This document shows, piece after piece, positions 55,301 to 64,000 of a DNA stretch of 64,000 bases (its first letter is position 1; each line of letters starts with the position of its first letter). The stretch is taken from the NCBI GenBank assembly GCA_029204225.1, contig CM055096.1, positions 34,301,143 to 34,365,142 on the forward strand, written 5' to 3'. The notes under the pieces were generated by a model that had not been told where the DNA came from, did no database searches, and saw only the letters and a program-made list of their open reading frames with translations. The stretch is from Diphasiastrum complanatum (Eukaryota; Streptophyta; Lycopodiopsida; Lycopodiales; Lycopodiaceae). Made by a program: the position numbers and the translations under genes.

Positions 55301-56685
55301 ATAGCAATTAAGTTTTATCAACTTTGAACCACTTAAAAGTAAAAAATAAATATATGTTCCAAATGTTTGAAGGAATTCTCCAAACATGTTTCAAGCATTT
55401 CAAACTTGGATGTTTGGAGCATTTGGTTGCAGCCATTCCAGCACACCTCTCTTCAATCAGCACACATGCCATCATACCTAACAATACTTCATCTTACAAG
55501 AGGACAACCAGTTCCCGTAAGCATGTGCCGTAAACGACAATTGAGAACTACGTCTTGCACCATCAGACTCAGGCACTTGCTGGCACTTTTTTCACTCATA
55601 ATAATTCCAAAGATTGTCCTGTGCTCTCTGACATGCTATTGAATTTATTGTACCTCCACAGCATTGGGCTATATGTTATCAACCTCCACAGCATTGGGCT
55701 ATATGTTATCAAGTTTCAACCCACACGTACTTATGTCATTGCATACATAGGAACCTCAAATGCATTTTTTAAGTTATAAAACTGGGCATACCTGAAACTT
55801 GCTTTAGCAAATCCTAGTAGGTTCAGTGGCAGGTAGCAATGAATCAATAAGCGGCTGGTGGTGGCAGGGCCTGATATTCTATCTTCAAGACACCTACCCA
55901 CCTAGGGGCTGATTGCAAAATAATGCAGCTTTTTTCAAAGTAAATTGTTTCATACTGTCTTTGCTACACCAAATTCCAGTTCTCTACAGGTTGCGTGATG
56001 CTGGGGCATAATCTGAGCATATCCCCTTAGAAATTTCTCTCTCAAGCTTAGATAGTTTGCTTCTCACACACACATGCGCATGCACACACACAAGTGAATT
56101 AATTTGCACGCTGGAGCGGCAGCATCTACTGCAAAAATGATTTATAAAGCACTTCATTCCAGCAGTCCATTCTAATAATTATGGCACAATCAGGTCTGAA
56201 AGAGTAAAAATAGTCCAAGAAGACTGTTCTGCAGAAAAATTTTGCACCCTTCTTCAAAACTGGAAAAGACAATCTTTCTCTCCAATATCTCTTGAAAGAA
56301 TGAAGGACAGAATCAGAGTGCTATGATTATTGTAAAAGACCGAATCATCGGATCTAAAATTATATACAGACTACAGAGTGAACCTCGGTGATTGCCTAGA
56401 AAATATAGAATACAATGTACGCTACAAAATTGTCATCTGTAAGGTGCTATACACGTATGGTGATGTTCATCAACGATCAACTTGCTGTTCTTGGAACTTG
56501 ATATAAATGGAAAGAGGAACGAGAAAAAGACCACAAAGGAAAGCAAATGCTTTCAGCAAGGCATGAACATCGTCCAGGACAACTTCTGAATGTTGTTCAT
56601 CACCATTCACAAACAAGCTCGCAGGATTCAGGATCAGAAGCTCATAGGAATAAACTGAACAAAAAAGCTTATCCTGATGTTCGTT
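55301..56685. other. Intergenic sequence and probable 3' UTR of NAP1
   Basis: A 30-bp unit (CCTCCACAGCATTGGGCTAT...) is duplicated in tandem at 55653-55712. The last few hundred bases before 56686 are the likely 3' UTR of the minus-strand NAP1 gene. ORFs here have no recognised family. Confidence 0.5.
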
Positions 56686-59600
56686 TTACACGTAAGTCAC
56701 AGGACCTGATCTTGACAGCACAAAGCGTCGGAGAGGGCTTGGTGCCCGAGTCTTTTCTGTAGTTGGACCATCAACAAAAGAGACTTTTCTACTTCCATTG
56801 TAATCCAGTGGACCTGAGTGCTGAGTAGTTCGTCGTGAAGCTTTAGTGTCATGTGACGATTCTCCTGAAGATTCGGCCTCCAGAAGTGTCCTCCTTCGTT
56901 GATTGGAAAGCTTCATGGCACCAGAAAATATTGAGTGTCGAGAGCTTAATGGCGATCCATCTGATGACCCATCTGCTTGTTCTGCCCCCAATGTGCCACC
57001 CTTTGAGTGGCTGGTCGTTATAGATGCACCTGAAGCATATCTTCTAGATTGGCTAAGCAGAGACATGTTTGATGAAGAACTATCATAAAACAGATGATAA
57101 ATGGAGGTGAGGATGGCACGTGGAACATGAGTTTCCAATGTACTTCTTGGAAGAAAGCTAGAAAGGTCACACAACTGATCCAGGAAGATCAACTTCGCAA
57201 CCAATGGATATCTGCATTTACGAACAAATGCACACTCAATGCTATGAAATGACAAGCGATCAAAGTACTTAAAGAATTGGTCTTTTGACTATACTAGTCA
57301 ATTTTAGTTGGAGAAGACACAAACACACATTAAAGTCAACTAGCTAAAACATTCCAAGTATTAGTGCTCCAATATGTGGTGGGTTGGTGAGGACTTCCTC
57401 TCCTTTAATAGAGGTCAGGGGTTTGACTCCAATTAACCATACAAAAGAGGACATACAAAGAAAACAACAACATTCAAGGATTGCATAAAGTAAGATATAG
57501 ATGTCTTTCCACCTGTTGGTTTCATTCCAAGACTCAAGTGCAATGGTTGCAGCACACTGCACAAAAGTTTTCATCATAGCTTTTATGTTGGTTTGAACTG
57601 TTCCAATGCCTTCTGCATCTGATAAGTCCCCTTCTGGTCCTCCAAGTTCGATACTCCTATTTGGATCGTGCTGCGCAAAAAATTGGCGTTGCAACTCTTT
57701 GCGTTCAAAACGTACAAACTCGCTAGCAACGACAATCGCATTTATACACCTTCATCATAAGAAGAAAACCTGTTAAGTGTGCCATATGCAGAAAAAACAT
57801 GCATGCAATAAGGTAGCTATGCTAGAATTTCTAACAGAAGAGCCCTGAGACAAAAGTGAGAGACTTTTACTTTATTTATCTGCTTTCAATCATTATGTGT
57901 GACTATAATTGAGCAGCTACCTGGCTAGGCAGTGAACATTATTGTTGAATCCCCCAGTCTGTATGCTGAATGTGCTACTATTCCAGATGGTGGAAGTCAT
58001 GCATGCAACATAAAGGTATGGCAACAGTGCCCATATATCACCAGCTCCACCAAGGTCTAAAAGTATGGATTGCAATAGTGTGATATCCACGTCACTTGTT
58101 GCTCCAATTTGGCAGGATAGCATCTTCAATCTGAGTACATCCTGTTTTTCAGGTACAGATAATGGTGCATGTTTTACAAAATCTACAAAAAGAGAGAACA
58201 GAAGAGGGGTTGTTTCCTCAAGTACTTGTGAGGCAGCTTTAGCTAGCAGCCATTTCAGACTCAAGGTATGGCCAACTTGAAGAGAAAAGTTCATCAAAGT
58301 CTCAAGCTCCATGAGATTTTGAAGAGCTAAATCACGATCTGTTCGGTTATGCATGTTTGCCGAGAGGGCTTCCAGGGCCTCTTTGTTGGAGCCAAGAGTG
58401 ATGCTAATACAGTTAAGTAATATTGTCAGCTGTTCTCTGAGACAATTATCGAACTTGTCAACCCCATAAGGTCCAAAAATACGAACAAAGGCCTTAAGTT
58501 CAGACAAATCAGCAACCATCTCTGTGGAAATCTTCCCTAGTGGCTTTGCACTTCTGAAACAGCTTTCCAGTGGCATGAAAGATACACCTACACCTTTTGA
58601 ATCTTTCACAATATACTCAACATACCATTCACAGATTGTTGAAACTGCTGGAGTACCAGTAACTGTATCACTCTTTAAGGACCTCATATATCGCAGTTCT
58701 CCACTAAAGGACTCCTTCAAGAGAATTTCCCTGATACCTCTTGTTAGATCCATGCTCATGTGCTTCTCAATTAAATGCAAAATGGTTATGTGCCTTCGTA
58801 TTTGAGCCTCAATGACAGAAGGCCGTTGTAATTCTCCATTAACTAGAATCAAATGTAACAGATGCGACCGAAAATTGTTGAGCACACGATCTCTTAAGTA
58901 CTGCATGATCACAGCATATCAGAGCTCTCTTTTTTAAAGAATGAGATTTTAACTCTGAAGAGTACATAACAACAATTAAGATGCAGAAATGGGTCATGGA
59001 GGATTGGATTTAAAGCCTAATACGAAGTATGAAACTCACAGGTGTGCATTGTTCCTGCGCAATTTTTTTGTGATTAGGCACCCAAAACAATGCTTCATAG
59101 CAATCTAAAAATAATACACAACAACTTTTCAAGTGAGAGCATGAGATCATTTTTCACCAACCTCTCGTGGTACAAACACATGATTCAGTACGCAAAGTGG
59201 CTCTATTTCGTTGAGCTCAGAACATAAACTAGTCAACCTCTGTATTGCCGCTTCCAGCCTGCACAAAATTTAGGTCACTGTCATTTTCTTGTTCCTCATG
59301 ATACTATGTTGACTAGTTAACACGAGATAAAGCAATATTCATATAAAAGATTGCAGATAATGAAGTCTACCTACATCTTCATTATATAGACGCCAAGGGC
59401 ACCTAAACAGCATGATGCTTACATTTTAATACCGCCACTATTTGATGGCTCACTTTCACATCCTGGCAGAGGATAATCAAGCTTGTGCTTTATTGACTTA
59501 TTAGATGAAAGTCCGCTTTTAGCAACTTGATTTAATCGAAGTGCAGCTTGCTCTGGAAGAAGCTGTACAATTAAGGTTGAGACTTACATTAGGCCCCTCG

Positions 59601-60354
59601 AAGCAAAAGCACGGACTCTTCAATATTCAAGGGGCAACATAAAATAACTCATCAGACCTGATTCTCAAGGGAACCAAAGCCTTCCTCAGAATCTAAAATA
59701 TTGATCAATCCCCCCAAGCCTCCCATGATTGACTCCAAAAGGGACTCCGCATAAGAGACTGCATCCTTAGCAAGCTTTGAGGCCTGCCTTCATAAGAATT
59801 CACAATTTCAAAAAGCACAAATTTTTTTGATTGCCGAAAATCTACTTGTAGCAAATCTCTTCACATAAAATCTCCCAATTAAAGGACTAGCTAACCTCAT
59901 CAGGCACACTATAATGTGCATTATCAGGAAATGAGCTGGCGAGGCTTAGCCAAGCGCAACAATTCTGTGGCCGTCCTTCAGGACCAAACATAGTGTTTCG
60001 AAAAACCTGATTCCTTTCTCCAAGTTAATACAGAACTTCATCTAGTAAAGGTCCAGATGGATGCTTCCATACAAAACAAGTAGCATGCAAACATGAAGAC
60101 CTTCACACATAATTTTTAGGTGATCAAGAAAGTTCTGAAAGGCTTTTCCTGCATTCTCTAAGTGGACATTCAGCTGAGCAAAACTTAGATCAAAACATTT
60201 CATGACTTGGAAACAATTATGTACAGTATTCACTAGGAAATTTAATCTCAACATAAGCTACATGGGGCTCACCACATTGAGATGCTCACGGTAAAAACAC
60301 AAGACTTTGAGAGAACTATACTGCAATATCTGCTTATCAATGGCATCTACACTC
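56686..60354 (-). CDS. NAP1: NAP1, SCAR/WAVE complex subunit, 3' half, eight exons
   Basis: Exons, in coding order: 60354-60273, 60006-59895, 59783-59658, 59562-59423, 59260-59162, 58900-57921, 57749-57513, 57211-56686. All introns are GT-AG and the sum is 2302 bases: one phase base plus 766 residues and TAA, with no internal stop. Landmarks of plant NAP1 run in order: VFRNTMFGPEGRPQNCCAWL, SLLESIMGGLGGLINILDSE, LEAAIQRLTSLC, NHVFVPRE, MSMDLTRGIREILL, AFVRIFGPYGVDK, LLPYLYVACMTS, GGFNNNVHCLARCI, LVAKLIFLDQLCDL, and the Ser-rich tail ending RRFVLSRSGPVTYV. The protein works with SRA1/PIR, SCAR, ABI and BRK1 to activate ARP2/3 actin nucleation. Plant NAP1 is about 1,390 residues, so the first ~620 residues are missing. 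The exon before 60354 should end in the equivalent of 'NWSR' and was not found up to 64000. Confidence 0.93.
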
Positions 60355-61387
60355 CTGCACAAAAAAATTACACAAGTGGCAGGATCAGAATCGTTTTCTG
60401 AGAGCTCACAAGCATGCTACTACTCAATGAAGTTATGATTCCACCCACATGAGTAGTTAACCGTTCCTGCTGATATCCAAAAGTCTGGGGCAAGGCAGAG
60501 CATATAGGTTGTAATGTCAATCCAATAACTACTAAAGTTGGAACCAAAGTATTGACATGATATTGATAAACTTAATAATCAGGAAAAAGCTAATGAGTGA
60601 TGAAACTTCAAGTTAGCATTGATGTTTGAGTGCTAATTTGAGCCTATGTTGAGGTGACAACCAGTGTCCTAACACAGGACGTTTTCGAGGCATTCCATGG
60701 GTGCGTAGGATTTGCCACTTATGTACATTAGAGCATTTGGAGTCTGGAGCATCTTATTTTCAGCTGTCCTACATATTATGAGATCAGAGGGTGTTATCAT
60801 TGCCTTTTCTGCGATTCCCCAGTCACACTACACTCTGTTATTTCCTATGTGGACTCATGTGGTGTTGCTTTAATGATATGGAAGAAGTTTCTTCTACGCC
60901 GACGTATATGCCAGTAGGACCAATATGGAGACTTAGGCTCCCAGCCCCAGATTACCTGTTTTTTCTCGAGAAGACGCTCTAGAGCAGATACTGAGAGTGA
61001 GACACTATCCGAGAATGAGTCAAATATCCTATTCCATGACCGACGTCGTGATCAGGGGCAGCATTTACCATTGTGATTGAGAGCTGTTCAAAGACCTCAA
61101 AGGCGCAACCCCCTCCATTTTCAGCACCATCTGCAGTGTCGGGGCCATTTATCCTTTCTTATTTCAGTAGAGTTCCACCTCTACCAAGACCTGTTATTTG
61201 ATTTTCACATATGGATAGCTCATTGTACTGACTAGGATATCATTGTATCATGGTATCATTTATAGCATCTTTTCAGTTATAGAGAGCTCATAGTTCTTTT
61301 AGAGCTCTTTTAGATGATCAAAGACTAGTTTTCATTTGGTCGAACCATTCTAATTTATTTTGAGTTTGTTTTTGAAGACACGTTTAT
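60355..61387. other. Upstream of recognised NAP1 exons; intron or truncation point
   Basis: Minus-strand frames do not match the expected NAP1 region. From ~60600 the sequence looks like unrelated TE sequence. A weak exon-like piece at ~60475-60420 (after AGCAG, reading ERLTTHVGG) does not resemble NAP1. Confidence 0.45.
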
Positions 61388-61395
61388 GCTCCTAC

Positions 61396-61577
61396 CAAGG
61401 GTCCAGGTGCCGTACCACGGCACATGTGCCGTTGTACGGCACCTGTTTTTTTTTTTAATTTTTTGTTTTAGTTTTTTCCACTAAAAATGACTTTAAAAAA
61501 AAATTAGAAAATAAAAAATAAAAAAAAACACGGCACCTGTGCGGCACCCATGCCGTACCACGGCACCTGGAACTTTG
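61396..61577. mobile_element. 182-bp hAT-type MITE with 8-bp target duplication
   Basis: Terminal inverted repeats CAAGGGTCCAGGTGCCG (left) and CAAAGTTCCAGGTGCCG (right, minus strand) differ at 3 of 17 positions. The flanks GCTCCTAC (61388-61395) and GCTCCTAC (61578-61585) are identical, an 8-bp duplication as made by hAT transposases. The inner part is a long imperfect palindrome of GTGCCGTACCACGGCAC-type blocks around a T-rich/A-rich centre, with no coding capacity. Confidence 0.9.
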
Positions 61578-61596
61578 GCTCCTACATACCTTAGTT

Positions 61597-61630
61597 GCCC
61601 GTTCCGGAACGGAACGCGTTCTCCGGAACG
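61597..61630. repeat. Palindromic GTTCCGGAACGG cluster
   Basis: CCGTTCCGGAACGG and, a few bases on, GCGTTCTCCGGAACG form overlapping inverted repeats just outside the MITE. It may be a fragment of another fold-back element. Confidence 0.6.
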
Positions 61631-63675
61631 ATGCCCTCCAAAAAAAAAATACGTTTTTTTACAAAGGGTTAATTATCACTTCCGTAAAATAGAAGAACTG
61701 CTACGCAGTGCTCATAAGGTATTCAAAAGGTAGTCTCCATAATAGTTTGATCAAAAAAAATTGTTACGACTGCCAAGGAAAGTTTTCTTCCTCATTCCCC
61801 CTAATTCAGAGAGGCAACGCTATTTTCTCATCGTCGTATATCATTTTTTCTTTCTCATTCTCCAACACAAAAACTGTAGACGCCCCAGGGTTGAAAAATC
61901 CAAAGGTAACAGCACTAAGAGCAAGGGGGGCTCCGCTCTACGTCAATCAAGATCAAGGGCACTTGAAATTTCTCAAAGATGATACTTCCCAGTACTCAGC
62001 GACTGATATGCACTATTTGAAAGTTATATCCTCAGCAGCATACTCCAGGAAACAAAGCAATAAATTGTCAGTTGAGTTAGGATCTCATGCTCATCTTTTG
62101 TCCGTGGGTGAGATGAAAAAACTTCCACTCTTCTGCTGATTCGCACCATAAATTTTTATGTTATGAGCCATCCAGGATGCGCAATGTTCATTGTTCAGTT
62201 AAGTTTCGTATCAAGACTCCTAATTTGGGGTTTCTCCAACACACAAATTGTAGACGCCCCAGGATTACAACCGCTATTTTCTCATTGTCGTATATCATTT
62301 TTGTTTTAATTTACATTAACAGTTACTCGTTCCGACCCAGTACGATTCTTGTTGCAGTAGAAGTTCTGGCTAATACACTTGATGTTCTAATTGTGACAGG
62401 GATCACATGTACAGATGGCACTGAGGACCATCTTGATTTCCTATTGGTTCTATCGATCGAGATGAGTTGCAGTTCAAATGGTATGTGCTAGTCCTCTTAT
62501 TCTGATGGCGGGTATACACGTTGGTGACCTATCAATTCTACAACTACGGTTAGTTCATTATGCTACTTGTCATCGCAAAGCTACCATGTATGCTCTACAT
62601 TGCTATGATGCTTTCTGTGGCGTTGCTATAATTGTGTAGCCAGATCTTGTGGTTCTATATGTCACCCCTGGTCTAGATATCTCTTATGGGATGCATTGGA
62701 GCCCATTCTTGTGTATGGTTCTCTAGATTGCTTGGCACTGCTACACGCCCAGATATCCACACATTAATGTCACTACTACTTGGCATCCCTAGTCTATCTA
62801 ACTAGCTTGGAATGCATTGATGACCTGTTCTCCTGATTGTGCTACACATTTTGTCCTTGCCAATTGCTTGGGGCATGTGTAAAATTTTTGCTCCAATACT
62901 ACCTACTGATATGAGCCATGCTTAGTTGCTCCACCTTGCATGGCCACTTCATTAGTTTGGCAGCAACGGTTTGTTGATCTTCTTCCTAGTACCATTGGTG
63001 TTACTACTTCCCTTATGCCAGTTGCTTCAATTGTCCTTGTACTTCCAACGGTTCCTGTTGGTCCTTTGGCTGCAAATGTTTCCTTTGATTTGCTTAGCCC
63101 TCATGCGGGCTCACGTATCTCCTTTCTTGATACTTGGCTACGGGTTGGTAGAGATATTTCACATTCTCCAAATCTTTTGGGGTCCTTGCTACAGCCTACA
63201 TTCGAGCAGTGTCCAGATGCCTTTCCAGTCCCTAGTGATGGTTCCACATTGCACGATGGTCAGATGTTGTTGCTCCACTCTAGGTTGTTGAACAAGTACA
63301 GGATGCTATAGATGACTAGTCACATTGTGCAAGCCTTTCAGAGTCCGTGGTCACTATTACACATTGCATTCACATACTCTCTAGTTGCCATTCTAGGTTC
63401 CATTGGTTCAAGTGCTTCCATTATCAGAGATACATTTACAACATGACTTACAGTTGATGTACTATGTTTTGCGGATCTTCGTATGTTGCTTTTGGAATAC
63501 TAATTATGACGAGTTGTGTCCTCTCCTTCAATATCTCCAATGGTGCATGCAGTTTTTAGATTGTTTTATTTGTATATGTATTACCAAAGCTATTGCTTGG
63601 TTTCTATGTTTCCTAGTTTTAGGGTTTAAGTTTTTAAAAGCCCAACATTTAGGCCATTATTTTAAAGTTGGGGAG
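61631..63675 (+). other. Non-coding internal region of an LTR element, with rearranged repeats
   Basis: No pol domain seen; ORFs such as 61708-62139 and 62940-63311 have no recognised motif. Two blocks occur twice in swapped order: GCTATTTTCTCATYGTCGTA at ~61821 and ~62272, and GTAGACGCCCCAGG at ~61876 and ~62251. The region leads into the LTR at 63676, so it is probably the inside of a non-autonomous (LARD-like) element. Confidence 0.45.
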
Positions 63676-63986
63676 TGTTATGGACTAGCTAAGCCCTAAC
63701 CCTAATTGCTACTTGCCTTGATTAGGTTTACCACTTGGCACATCCCTACTTGGGATATAGATAGAGACTTGTATCATTGTATTCATTCTATTGATTCTCT
63801 TCTTGTATGTATTGCTTGGATTCTTCATGGGAGATCTCCTCTATGCTTTACCTAGCTGCTACTACTTGTAGGGCTTTAGCAATTGATATCTTGTAATTGA
63901 TCATTCTTCATGGGAGCTGGCTTAATCTAGCATATTCTATCAATTGGTCTTTATTGACATCAATATATGTAATCATGCTCATAACA
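63676..63986 (+). mobile_element. 3' LTR at the window edge (311 bp)
   Basis: Starts TGTTATGG after a purine-rich AAAGTTGGGGAG and ends CTCATAACA. TGTTATG and CATAACA are perfect 7-bp inverted ends. A 5' copy of this LTR was not found in the window. Confidence 0.75.
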
Positions 63987-64000
63987 TTACCAGCTCCAAC

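Noticed and set aside
60420-60500. Additional NAP1 exon after AGCAG
   Set aside because: The reading ERLTTHVGG does not match the expected NAP1 segment and the phase to the next exon is not supported.

Overview
This is a plant nuclear window (spliceosomal introns, plant-type LTR retrotransposons, a plant SCAR/WAVE subunit). It holds parts of two host genes in a sea of old, mostly broken transposable elements. The host proteins align clearly with seed-plant homologues but are fairly diverged from Arabidopsis, so I would not go beyond 'vascular land plant, TE-rich genome'. The left gene (+ strand, 4148-11283) is the 3' half of a chloroplast DUF21/CBS/CorC-type transporter gene. Its six visible exons splice to one open frame of 374 codons including the stop. 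The right gene (- strand, 56686-60354) is the 3' half of NAP1, the Nck-associated subunit of the SCAR/WAVE actin-nucleation complex. Its eight exons splice to an uninterrupted 766-residue C-terminal half. The 5' exons of both genes are not recognisable here; they either lie outside the window beyond TE-filled introns or are lost.

Layout. 1-4147: Ty3/gypsy integrase scrap, a ~170-bp inverted repeat, a TC/AC microsatellite. 4148-11283: transporter gene with introns of 220 bp to 3.2 kb; one intron holds a 25-bp poly-C run. 11284-13595: unresolved LTR-like sequence. 13596-22180: two truncated minus-strand Ty1/copia elements joined at a TG/TA microsatellite, with CACTA (En/Spm)-like termini and ORF remnants. 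22181-32240: a minus-strand Ty3/gypsy element with gag, PR, RT, RNase H and IN, plus an extra ~3-kb ORF between integrase and the 3' LTR. 32240-36560: a second, plus-strand gypsy element, internally deleted, carrying a related extra ORF at the same place. 36651-37437: a duplicated segment and an LTR with primer binding site. 37595-44830: a minus-strand copia element split in gag by a second, complete copia element (40433-44770) with a 5-bp target duplication. 44831-49510: an LTR-RNase H fragment and, head to head with it, a plus-strand copia gag-pol. 49511-55300: a further plus-strand LTR element with a tandem tRNA-derived SINE-like insertion in RNase H. 60355-64000: TE-derived sequence upstream of the NAP1 exons, with a 182-bp hAT-type MITE and an LTR at the window edge.

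The most interesting signal is the pair of related gypsy elements. Each has an extra coding region downstream of integrase, and each extra ORF is preceded by a TATA box in the shared context AGTCTATAWA, 110-139 bp before its ATG. In both elements the box sits in a spacer with its own short repeated motif. This suggests a gypsy lineage that expresses an accessory protein from an internal promoter. Other well-supported events are the datable nested copia insertion, the tandem SINE unit with a three-times repeated target site, and the hAT MITE with a perfect 8-bp target duplication. No bacterial-type systems, CRISPR arrays or rRNA genes are present.
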